Of a stretch of 55,090 bases of DNA, positions 16,204 to 23,838 are shown in pieces. Source of the DNA: Lachnospiraceae bacterium (lineage in GTDB: Bacteria; Bacillota; Clostridia; Lachnospirales; Lachnospiraceae); NCBI GenBank assembly GCA_009774395.1, contig VSNQ01000010.1, positions 7,402 through 62,491 on the forward strand. Reading direction: 5' to 3'. Under the pieces are notes generated by a model that had not been told where the DNA came from, did no database searches, and saw nothing but the letters and a program-made list of their open reading frames with translations. The number at the start of each line of letters is the position of its first letter. Position 1 is the stretch's first letter. Position numbers and translations under genes: made by a program.

Positions 16204-18000
16204 GTGACAAAAAGGATGTCAAAACAGCAAAGTGCAGAGGGAAAGCCGAAAAACCGCAAGGGGACAATGCTGCGTCTTGCACGCTATATGATCCAATATA
16301 AATATTTACTGTTGCTTGCATTTGGATTGACAATCGCAAGCAATCTATTGGCGCTTGTTGGACCGATGCTGTCAGGATATGCAATAGATGCGATTGAAGC
16401 GGGAGCCGGCAGGGTAAATTTTAGGCAGGTTTTTTATTATGCAGGCTGGATGGTGGTGTTTTATCTGATTTCTTCGGTTTTATCGTATCTGCTTGCCGTA
16501 TTAATGATTTCGATTAGCCGCAAAGTGGTGTATCAGATGCGCAAGGATGTGTTTGCGCATTTAATGGAACTACCTGTAAGCTATTTTGACCTGAATCAAA
16601 CGGGAGATATTATCAGTCGGATATCGTATGATATTGACACTGTAAATGCATCGCTTTCCAATGATTTAGTGCAAATTTTTACAACGTTGATAACGGTTTT
16701 TGGGGCACTTGGCATGATGCTTGTGATATCGCCGCGGCTTGTACTGATTTTTGGCGTAACAGTGCCGCTTGCGATTGCGCTGACAAAGTTTTTAACTGGA
16801 AAGACACGTCCACTGTTTCGGCAGCGTTCCTGCAGGCTCGGTGAACTAAATGGTTTTGTGGAGGAAATGGTATCAGGACAGAAAACACTCAAAGCGTACC
16901 ACCAAGAGGAAAATACGATTTATAAATTTGACAGGAAAAATAAAGAAGCAGTGGATGCATATTATAGAGCGGAATATTATGGAAGTGTAGTAGGGCCTGC
17001 GGTAAATTTTATTAACAATTTGTCGTTGACGTTGGTGAGTGTGTTCGGTGCGCTGTTATTTCTTGCTGGTCAGATGAGCGTCGGCAGTATTTCCTCTTTT
17101 ATTCTGTATTCCAGAAAATTTTCAGGGCCGATTAATGAGGCGGCAAATATTATGAGTGAATTACAGTCGGCATTGGCAGCAGCAGAGCGCGTGTTTCGTA
17201 TGATTGACGAGCAGGCGGAAGCGCCAGACAGCGAAAATGCGCAGGAGCTAATGCAGGTTTCTGGTGATGTTTTATTGGATCATATTTATTTTGGCTATAC
17301 AAAGGAGAGGCAGATTATCAAGGATTTAACGCTGCACGCGCAGCCTGGCAGATTGGTGGCGATTGTAGGGCCGACTGGTGCGGGAAAAACAACGCTGATA
17401 AACCTTTTAATGCGGTTTTATGATGTGGACAGTGGAATAATATCGGTAGATAACCACCCTGTTAATGCGATTACGCGCACAAGCCTGCGCAAAGCATATG
17501 CAATGGTATTACAGGATACATGGCTGTTTGAGGGGACAATTTTTGAAAATATTGCCTATGGAAGAACAGATGGAACTAAAAATGCGGCGACGTTGGAGGA
17601 AGTGATTGCCGCCGCTAAAGCAGCAAAAATTCATTCCTATATCCAACGTCTGCCGCAAGGATATGAATCCATACTGACAGATGACGGCACTAATATTTCC
17701 AAAGGTCAGAAACAGCTTTTAACGATAGCGCGTGCAATGCTGTTAGAATCTCATATGTTGATATTGGACGAAGCAACCTCTAATGTTGATACGCGGACAG
17801 AACAGCAGATACAGCAGGCAATGCGTAAATTAATGGAACATAAGACCTGCTTTGTAATCGCTCACCGTCTTTCAACAATTCAAAACGCAGATGTAATCCT
17901 TGTAATTGACCACGGTGAAGTGGTAGAACAGGGTACGCATCAATCGCTTATGGCACAGAAAGGATTTTACTATCGTCTCTATCGGGCACAGTTTGAATAA
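16204..18000 (+). CDS. ABC exporter half-transporter (permease-ATPase fusion)
   Basis: GTG start with GGGGAGGG about 8 bp upstream; 598 residues, normal for a full half-transporter. An N-terminal six-helix exporter domain (about residues 25-330) is followed by an ATPase domain with Walker A GPTGAGKTT, Walker B LILDEATSNVD and H-loop AHRLS. The signature motif is degenerate (ISKGQ in place of LSGGQ). Together with the Asp in the partner's Walker B (14474 gene) this gives one canonical and one degenerate ATP site, as in heterodimeric multidrug exporters. The two genes are on the same strand but 725 bp of repeats separates them. The substrate is unknown. Confidence 0.9.
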   Translation: MTKRMSKQQSAEGKPKNRKGTMLRLARYMIQYKYLLLLAFGLTIASNLLALVGPMLSGYAIDAIEAGAGRVNFRQVFYYAGWMVVFYLISSVLSYLLAVLMISISRKVVYQMRKDVFAHLMELPVSYFDLNQTGDIISRISYDIDTVNASLSNDLVQIFTTLITVFGALGMMLVISPRLVLIFGVTVPLAIALTKFLTGKTRPLFRQRSCRLGELNGFVEEMVSGQKTLKAYHQEENTIYKFDRKNKEAVDAYYRAEYYGSVVGPAVNFINNLSLTLVSVFGALLFLAGQMSVGSISSFILYSRKFSGPINEAANIMSELQSALAAAERVFRMIDEQAEAPDSENAQELMQVSGDVLLDHIYFGYTKERQIIKDLTLHAQPGRLVAIVGPTGAGKTTLINLLMRFYDVDSGIISVDNHPVNAITRTSLRKAYAMVLQDTWLFEGTIFENIAYGRTDGTKNAATLEEVIAAAKAAKIHSYIQRLPQGYESILTDDGTNISKGQKQLLTIARAMLLESHMLILDEATSNVDTRTEQQIQQAMRKLMEHKTCFVIAHRLSTIQNADVILVIDHGEVVEQGTHQSLMAQKGFYYRLYRAQFE

Positions 18001-18012
18001 ATGCGCAGGGGA

Positions 18013-19242
18013 TTACTGATACAAACCTACGAGGTAATCGACGACTGCCTCACGGATTTGCCCCTGTGCCATATAGCCCTCGCCATAGGTTTCTTTCATA
18101 TTGGTTACATAGTCTTCGCCATTGCTTTCCGTAAGTTCCGCATAATGAGCTTCCATATCCAGTGTTAATCCAGCTTTTTCAAAAATTGCCTGATATACAA
18201 GATGCTCTTTAGTGGCTTCCTTTGCACGGGTATTTAGTTCCAGTTCATATTTTAGCTCGTCCGAAATCGAATCGTCGCGCAAATCCCATAAATTTTCAAA
18301 AGCAGTCATATTGGAGGAAGCAAACATCTGCTGGTAGTAGGAAAGCATATTTTCATCATCATGCTTTGTAACTGCCTTTACTGCTTTTAAGTAATCCTTC
18401 GGATAAGCGGTAACCGAAGAATTTTCTATAATGTAATTTGTTAAAAAATCTTCTAAATGTTCCTTATAGAATTTGTCCTCAATTTTAGCACGATATTCTG
18501 CAGCAGTAGAAACTTCTTCGGTTTCGGCAAGGTTCTCAGCGACAAATGTATCAGTAAGTTCTGGCGTTTTCTGAATGCCGTGGATAGTAACTGCAAAGAT
18601 GGCATCCTTGCCGTCAACCGCTTCATCACCATAATCTTCCGGGAATGTTGCTTCGACAGTAATCTCCTCGCCCGGCTTATGTCCGATAAGTTGTTGTTCA
18701 AAGTCATCAATAAAAGAACCAGAACCGATTGTCAAATCGTATCCAGCACCATTACTGTTGCCACCTTCAAATTCTACGCCGTCAATAGTGCCTACATAGT
18801 CAATATTGACTACGTCACCGTCTGCAATGGTAAGGCTTTCGTCGGTGCTTAATTCCTTGTGCTGCTCTAAAACGGATTCAATTTCTTTATCGACTTCTTC
18901 TGCGGTTGCCTTTACTTCGTCCGCAGGCACGGAAATATTCTCAAAATCAACAAGATTTAACACAGAAGCGGCATCTACACCGTTAATTTTGCCATCCGCA
19001 GTCAGTCCTTCACTGTAGTCTGCACTGGAGGTCGTGCGGATTGCTGACAGATAAATCTGTTTGCCAATCGCAAATACAATCACTAGTAAAATTGCTGCTG
19101 CAATGGTGTATCCGACGATTTTAACGGTACGTTTTTGACGCCGACTCTTTGCGACCTCCTTTTTGCGTTCCTCGCGCTTTGCTTTGCTTTTGCTGATTTC
19201 AGAAGCTTCTTCACCTTTATTTTTTGTCTTAATTTTTGCCAT
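18013..19242 (-). CDS. Membrane-anchored FKBP-type peptidyl-prolyl isomerase, trigger-factor-like
   Basis: I start at the ATG at 19242, which has an AAGGAAGGA ribosome binding site; an upstream in-frame start at 19299 lacks one. 409 residues. Residues 1-39 are strongly basic, 40-62 are one membrane helix, and the rest should lie outside the membrane. An FKBP-type domain occupies about 141-224 (DGDVVNIDYVGTIDG..., GSFIDDFEQQLIG), followed by a helical C-terminal region like the chaperone arm of trigger factor. It probably catalyses prolyl isomerisation and folding of exported proteins. It is transcribed alone, convergent with the exporter gene, whose stop is 12 bp away. Confidence 0.85.
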   Translation of the reverse strand: MAKIKTKNKGEEASEISKSKAKREERKKEVAKSRRQKRTVKIVGYTIAAAILLVIVFAIGKQIYLSAIRTTSSADYSEGLTADGKINGVDAASVLNLVDFENISVPADEVKATAEEVDKEIESVLEQHKELSTDESLTIADGDVVNIDYVGTIDGVEFEGGNSNGAGYDLTIGSGSFIDDFEQQLIGHKPGEEITVEATFPEDYGDEAVDGKDAIFAVTIHGIQKTPELTDTFVAENLAETEEVSTAAEYRAKIEDKFYKEHLEDFLTNYIIENSSVTAYPKDYLKAVKAVTKHDDENMLSYYQQMFASSNMTAFENLWDLRDDSISDELKYELELNTRAKEATKEHLVYQAIFEKAGLTLDMEAHYAELTESNGEDYVTNMKETYGEGYMAQGQIREAVVDYLVGLYQ

Positions 19243-19397
19243 TTTCCAATCCTTCCTTTTCGTTTTTCTTATTTTATGCACACAGCATATAATACCCACT
19301 GAATTAATTTATCATAATTTATAAAAAAAATAAATAGGTAATAACAAATTCACAGCTTATTCACAAATTTTTGCGATATTTTGTGGAAGAATAAAGA

Positions 19398-19426
19398 TTG
19401 ACAACCTTTGAAGGGCAGAATATACT
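19398..19426 (+). promoter_or_regulatory. Consensus sigma-70-type promoter
   Basis: TTGACA at 19398-19403, a 17-bp spacer and TATACT at 19421-19426, 39 bp before the ATG of the next gene. Near-perfect consensus. Confidence 0.85.
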
Positions 19427-19464
19427 ATAAATAATGGGGATTTGTGCGAAAGGAGAAAATAAAG

Positions 19465-19863
19465 ATGGAAGTAAAGGATATTCCAATTCCGGCGCCTGCC
19501 GCGATTAAAGTGACAAAAGACGATAAATCGGCAGTATTCAATACGACAGTTATACATACGACGGACAATAAATATATTTATACAATGCCCGTTCGTATTG
19601 ACAAAAAATTAATTAATTTTGAAGTAAAAGGTTGTACAAGTGAACTGAAAATCGAGTGCGCTCCGTTTGAATTTTATGCTTGGAAACGAATTTATATTAC
19701 AAAGTTTATTGAAGATGGGAAAATATATTTAAGGATTCGAGTAGCAGATCAAGGTGAGCGTGCGCTTGCATGGCCGGATTCGCCTGTTACTTCACTTAGA
19801 AAGCCGCGGGTTCGAAAACCGGCAGTACAGGAAGAACCGACAGCAGAGCAGGCGGCAAATTAA
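19465..19863 (+). CDS. Small conserved-looking protein of unknown function
   Basis: I prefer the ATG at 19465, with AAAGGAG at 19450-19455, over a GTG at 19444; 132 residues. The predicted protein is beta-rich with an ordered core (about residues 20-100) and a charged, Pro/Glu-rich tail. No signal peptide or membrane segment is visible. I do not recognise the family. The HD-GYP gene nearby invites a PilZ-like guess, but I see no RxxxR or D/NxSxxG motif to support it. It is driven by the consensus promoter at 19398. Confidence 0.65.
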   Translation: MEVKDIPIPAPAAIKVTKDDKSAVFNTTVIHTTDNKYIYTMPVRIDKKLINFEVKGCTSELKIECAPFEFYAWKRIYITKFIEDGKIYLRIRVADQGERALAWPDSPVTSLRKPRVRKPAVQEEPTAEQAAN

Positions 19864-19869
19864 TATGCT

Positions 19870-20005
19870 TCATATCCGTATTTGCGGCATATCAAAATTT
19901 CCAGTGTGTTAACATTTGTGGCATATTAGATTTTGCTGCATATCAGAATTTGTTGCATATCAGAATTTGTCGAATATTAGAATTTGCGGCGTGTCAGCAT
20001 TTACT
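19870..20005 (+). repeat. 17-bp degenerate tandem repeat, eight units
   Basis: Units of 17 bp start at 19870, 19887, 19904, 19921, 19938, 19955, 19972 and 19989, centred on GCATATCAGAATTTGTT. The middle units are nearly identical and the outer ones are decayed. It fills the spacer between the 132-residue unknown gene and the small secreted-protein gene. Confidence 0.75.
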
Positions 20006-20037
20006 GTTTTTGGGGCGCAGCATAAAGGGGAGCAATT

Positions 20038-20397
20038 ATGAGAAAAATGGGTTTTAAGCTTATGGCAGCACTGGCGCTTGTTGTATTGCCCTTTACAGGT
20101 GGTCAGGATATCTTTCAGGCGGGGAAACAGCAGGTTTCTGAAGAAATTAAGAATACAGTGGCAAAGGAAGTAGAGTCATTTTTTGTAAATGATGATTTGT
20201 CAAAGTCGCTGGGAATTACCCAAGTAGAGCAATCCGATTTAGAGAAGTCTATCCGCAGCTATATTGATGACTATGAGTTGGATGAGGCAGCGCTTGACGA
20301 GGCAAAGCAGGCAGTGGAATCGGTGCTTGAGAGCGCAAAGGGGTTATCGGCGGAGGAAATTCAAGAAAAGATAGCCGCACTATTTGAGAAAAAATAG
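20038..20397 (+). CDS. Small secreted or membrane-tethered protein of unknown function
   Basis: 119 residues with an N-terminal signal-like segment (basic start, then a hydrophobic run around residues 8-20). The rest is acidic and helical. GGGGAGC lies just before the ATG. A hairpin terminator follows directly. I do not recognise the family. The small, acidic, exported form would suit a wall-associated or envelope-stress protein, but this is only a guess. Confidence 0.65.
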   Translation: MRKMGFKLMAALALVVLPFTGGQDIFQAGKQQVSEEIKNTVAKEVESFFVNDDLSKSLGITQVEQSDLEKSIRSYIDDYELDEAALDEAKQAVESVLESAKGLSAEEIQEKIAALFEKK

Positions 20398-20404
20398 GAA
20401 AAGT

Positions 20405-20463
20405 AAAAATTCCGTTTACCATTTTGGACTATTTGTTTCATGGATATGGTAAGCGGAATTTTT
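20405..20463 (+). terminator. Hairpin terminator
   Basis: AAAAATTCCGTTTACCAT and ATGGTAAGCGGAATTTTT form an 18-bp stem with one mismatch, ending in a T-run, directly after the small secreted-protein gene. The A-run and T-run symmetry suits either direction. Confidence 0.8.
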
Positions 20464-20470
20464 AATTCGG

Positions 20471-20722
20471 GGCTGTTGCATTAAGGTTTGATTATACAAA
20501 ATATGGTATAAAATGCGGTACAGTATTATAATATCTTGTATATGTTTCTCTTAGGAACTGTCAAAAAATAACTTGTTAATTTGACGCCGTATCAATGTTC
20601 ATCTGCAAAGAAGATAATCGCAGGCGTAGCAGGCTGCATCAAGATTATCTGATGCAGCAGATGGACATTGAGACAAGTCAAAGGGATGCGTTATTTATTG
20701 ACAGTTCCTTAATGCGTCAGCC
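20471..20722. repeat. Composite palindromic element A2 with B4 nested inside
   Basis: The outer ends are GGCTGTTGCATTAAG and CTTAATGCGTCAGCC. B4 (20551-20712, 162 bp) is nested near the right end. The layout is the same as A1 (8504-8756). The element stops three bases before the stop codon of the minus-strand HD-GYP gene. Confidence 0.7.
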
Positions 20723-20724
20723 AC

Positions 20725-21774
20725 TTAGAGCATACGAATTACTTCGGCGTCTGGCATTTTGCGCAGATCATGGTAGGCAGTTCCGTCAAAAATTGTTGGG
20801 CTTGAGAGAGCATCGTCATGGATTTCCGTTATGCGTCCCTGTGTATCGTTGGACAGACAGACACGCCGATCGATATAGATTTTGGCAATGCGCGTAAGGA
20901 GTGGCTGGATATGTTTTCCATACTTTGCAAAGCCCTGCTTCTCAAATACGCGGATTGCCTGAAATGGCGTAAGTGCCATGCGTTGTGCTCTTGGGTGTGT
21001 CATAGCATCATAGGTATCAGCAATCGCGGCAACCAGTGCATAAGGGTCTATTTTATCCTCTTTTAATCCTGCAGGGTAGCCGCTGCCATCACAGCGTTCA
21101 TGATGCATAATTAGTACCGTAACAATGTGTGGTGGAAGTTTTCTGTTTTTTAATATTTCATAACCTAGGTGGATATGGCGCTGCATTTTTTGATATTCTT
21201 CTGGTGTTAGTTTTTCCGGTTTCCATAGAATATCATCGGGAATTTTTGCCTTGCCAATATCAAACAGATACCCGCACAGAGTAATTGTATCTAAGTCCTC
21301 TGCGCTTAATTCCAGCCATTGTCCAAAGACATAACAGAGCAGGCCGCAGTTAAAACAATGGTTGTATGTAATTTCATTTTCATTAGACATCAAGTTATAT
21401 AGGTAGTCAATAAACTGTTCCGTGTTCATTACTTCCGCCATGACGCTGTCGCGCAGTGACATTAGCCTTAGTTGGTTTAAATCCAATCCTGTGTCAAGGT
21501 TGCGCATGATTTTGGAAAAAGCAGTTAGCGATTTGGCATGAACTTCACTGAAATGCTGGAAATGTGGATTTCGCTGAAGGTATTCATAGTGTGTCATGTT
21601 AACTTCGCCTGGTTCGCAGAGCACAATATCGGAAAAGTTATATTCCTGCAATGAATGAATGCTCTCCGGTGTCAGTATGGTATTTGCTTTGTAGAGCAGT
21701 TGTTTTGAAGGAGCATAGATGTCATCATAAATTATCATACCCGGTTTTAGTGACTGGGGTGATAGTTTATACAT
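20725..21774 (-). CDS. HD-GYP domain protein, cyclic-di-GMP phosphodiesterase family
   Basis: 349 residues, ATG with GAGGTG 7 bp upstream. The N-terminal ~110 residues are a DUF3391-like region; the HD-GYP domain occupies about 125-310. The HHERCDGSGYPAGL block and the downstream metal-site His are intact, but the HD motif reads FDIGK, with Phe where the first metal-binding His normally is. The codon is TTT, not a one-base change from CAT or CAC. The family normally hydrolyses cyclic-di-GMP to pGpG or GMP. Activity is uncertain here, and a sensor or adaptor role is possible. No promoter was clearly seen upstream. Confidence 0.85.
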   Translation of the reverse strand: MYKLSPQSLKPGMIIYDDIYAPSKQLLYKANTILTPESIHSLQEYNFSDIVLCEPGEVNMTHYEYLQRNPHFQHFSEVHAKSLTAFSKIMRNLDTGLDLNQLRLMSLRDSVMAEVMNTEQFIDYLYNLMSNENEITYNHCFNCGLLCYVFGQWLELSAEDLDTITLCGYLFDIGKAKIPDDILWKPEKLTPEEYQKMQRHIHLGYEILKNRKLPPHIVTVLIMHHERCDGSGYPAGLKEDKIDPYALVAAIADTYDAMTHPRAQRMALTPFQAIRVFEKQGFAKYGKHIQPLLTRIAKIYIDRRVCLSNDTQGRITEIHDDALSSPTIFDGTAYHDLRKMPDAEVIRML

Positions 21775-22437
21775 ATCAATTCACCTCGTTTTCTCAATTT
21801 GATAATTGTAATATTGCGCGGCTTTTACCCATAAAATAAAAAGGGTGATATAAAGGTTACAATTCACGTCCACGCAGCTTATAAGTTATTGTGGTGTGAA
21901 AAGTAATATGCAAAGTGCAATACGGTTTGAAACCGATAAATGTCCTTGTCAGCGCTGCACAATATAATCATAGCATAAAATCACCATTTTGCATACAAAA
22001 AAAGGATTATTTTCGTTGCAAATAAAATAAAAAGAGTATTACGAATGGGTTACGATAAAAAAGTTATGTAAATCTCAGAAAAAGGATTGCATTATAAAAT
22101 TACATGTGTTAGTATTGAAATAAAGCGAGATTTGTAGAATAATATCACAAAACAGATACTATGACATAACTTACTGCTTACTAGAATATAGTATATTCTA
22201 TTTTAGGATGATTCTGTCCAGCATTGATCGTCATCACGGGAGTACGTGGCGTTTCGGCAGGACTGATCATAGAAAGCTTTGGATTCCCAAATGGGCGCAC
22301 CATGAAAACATAAAGTTACAGTTTGCAAGGCTTACTGTAATAACATAAGGATTATGTACCGCACCATGTTTGGCAAATGCTGACAGCAGTGGGACGGGCA
22401 TAATATATTGAAAAAGGGATTGAAGGGGGACAGCAAT
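21775..22437. other. 663-bp spacer with an operator-like palindrome and a possible leader
   Basis: No gene is supported. A perfect 19-bp palindrome (TAGAATATAGTATATTCTA) lies at 22182-22200. Downstream, GTTACAGT (22315-22322) and ACTGTAA (22334-22340) form a hairpin within a 237-bp stretch leading to the small gene at 22438. No known riboswitch consensus was recognised. Confidence 0.45.
22182..22200. promoter_or_regulatory. Perfect 19-bp palindrome, operator-like
   Basis: TAGAATATA-G-TATATTCTA, nine base pairs in each arm around one central base. It lies 237 bp before the 71-residue gene. A binding site for a dimeric regulator is plausible, though AT-rich palindromes arise by chance more easily. 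Confidence 0.5.
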
Positions 22438-22653
22438 ATGCTAGCAGCAAGAAAAGAAGTATCAAGAAGAATTGACGTTTTAAACAAAAAACCAATGATC
22501 AGGAAAAATCAGGCTACAGAGGAAATGGTAGCAGGTTTTCTGGATCCGGAAACGGGAATCTTTGAAGTTGCTATGGAAATCAACGACGAGAGGGATATTG
22601 ATGAATTTCTTGAAGAATATGACTTGTCAGTCGTAATGATTTCAAAAATGTAA
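22438..22653 (+). CDS. Small cytoplasmic protein of unknown function (71 residues)
   Basis: Start ATG at 22438 with AAGGGGGA about 8 bp upstream; an in-frame TTG at 22408 has none. The N-terminus is basic and the C-terminus strongly acidic (NDERDIDEFLEEYDLS). No membrane segment or signal peptide. It is followed by a strong terminator (22711) and so is a single-gene unit with a long leader. I do not recognise the family. The size would fit a small regulator or antitoxin, but no partner toxin is adjacent. Confidence 0.6.
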   Translation: MLAARKEVSRRIDVLNKKPMIRKNQATEEMVAGFLDPETGIFEVAMEINDERDIDEFLEEYDLSVVMISKM

Positions 22654-22710
22654 CATATGTTTATGAATTGAATTAATATTGGGACAAGGGTGCGATTCAA
22701 AGCTTATGGA

Positions 22711-22740
22711 AACGGGAGTAGATGGGACTGCTCCCGTTTT
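22711..22740 (+). terminator. Rho-independent terminator
   Basis: ACGGGAG and CTCCCGT pair around a short loop, followed by TTTT. It lies 58 bp after the stop of the 71-residue gene and before the start of the hydrolase gene. Confidence 0.8.
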
Positions 22741-22795
22741 GCGCATTTTGGGGTTGATGGTAAAAGACACGAAAAGGAAGCGAGGTGTTTTCGGT

Positions 22796-23731
22796 ATGGG
22801 AAGGAAAAATTATAGGATTGCGTCGCGCGATGGTATTCATCGGCTGCATGTGGTGCTTTGGCAGCCTGAGGGGACTGTGCGTGCAGTGGTGCAGATTTCA
22901 CATGGTATGGTGGAGATGATAGAGCGGTATGAAGCGTTTGCGTTGTACTTAAATAATCATGGGATTGCTGTTATTGGAAATGATCATTTGGGACATGGAC
23001 AAACTGCTGAAAAAGAGGAGGATTTAGGGTATTTCTGTCCCCAAAATATGAGCGCGACAGTAGTGGCAGATCTGCATCGCGTAACACGATTCGCCAAAAA
23101 GAAATTTCCCAAGGTGCCGTACTTCCTGTTTGGACACAGTATGGGGTCGTTTATGGCACGGCGTTACCTAATTACCTATGGAAGAGAACTTACAGGCGCT
23201 GTGTTATGTGGTACGGGCAGTAAACCGCCGGAAGTGCTTGCGGCAGGAACGGTGGTATCCAATATACTCCGCTTGATTTTAGGCGACAGATTTCGTTCTC
23301 GTTTGCTGAAATGGAATGCATTTGGTATGTATCAAAGGCGTATTCCGAATCCGCGTACAAACAGCGACTGGCTCACAAGGGAATCGGAAATTGTTGATTT
23401 CTGCATAAATAATAAGTATTGTAATTTTATTTTTACTGTAAATGGGTATCGAACGTTGTTCGAGGTAATTGGGTTTATTCAAAGAAAAGAGAATATTGCA
23501 AGAATCCCCAAGCAGCTTCCGATTCTGTTAATTGCAGGGGAGGAGGATCCTGTGGGGGATTATGGAGCAGGTGTACTGCAGGTATATATGGATTACCGCC
23601 ATGCCAGAATACGGGATGTCTGTATGCGTCTATACCCCGAAGCGCGCCATGAGATTTTAAATGAGATAAATCGTGATGTGGTATATAAAGATGTTTTACG
23701 TTGGTTAGAACGCCGTATTGATTTTTTGTGA
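22796..23731 (+). CDS. Alpha/beta hydrolase, lysophospholipase/monoacylglycerol-lipase type
   Basis: I start at the ATG at 22796, which has AGGAAGCGAGG upstream; the longer in-frame TTG start at 22679 would translate through the terminator. 311 residues. The fold motifs of Hydrolase_4 are clear: oxyanion-region HG (ISHGMVEMIERY), nucleophile elbow G-H-S-M-G (about residue 116), an acid in GEEDPVGDYG and the catalytic His in ARHEIL. The family cleaves monoacylglycerols, lysophospholipids or small esters. No signal peptide, so cytoplasmic. It is a separate unit between a terminator and the chemoreceptor gene. Confidence 0.85.
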   Translation: MGRKNYRIASRDGIHRLHVVLWQPEGTVRAVVQISHGMVEMIERYEAFALYLNNHGIAVIGNDHLGHGQTAEKEEDLGYFCPQNMSATVVADLHRVTRFAKKKFPKVPYFLFGHSMGSFMARRYLITYGRELTGAVLCGTGSKPPEVLAAGTVVSNILRLILGDRFRSRLLKWNAFGMYQRRIPNPRTNSDWLTRESEIVDFCINNKYCNFIFTVNGYRTLFEVIGFIQRKENIARIPKQLPILLIAGEEDPVGDYGAGVLQVYMDYRHARIRDVCMRLYPEARHEILNEINRDVVYKDVLRWLERRIDFL

Positions 23732-23781
23732 AATAAGTAAAAAATAATATAAAATTGTAAAAAATTAGTGAGAATGGAGGT

Positions 23782-23810
23782 TTGATCAGTTTATAAATAG
23801 ATAGTAGTAT
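23782..23810 (+). promoter_or_regulatory. Probable promoter of the chemoreceptor gene
   Basis: TTGATC at 23782-23787, 17-bp spacer, TAGTAT at 23805-23810. This is a moderate match 28 bp before the ATG, in an AT-rich spacer. Confidence 0.5.
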
Positions 23811-23838
23811 TGTAAAAGTTGTAAAGGGGGATCTCAAA

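Noticed and set aside
22201..22437. Cyclic-di-GMP riboswitch before the 71-residue gene
   Set aside because: The conserved GEMM-type core sequences are not present, although the HD-GYP gene is nearby.
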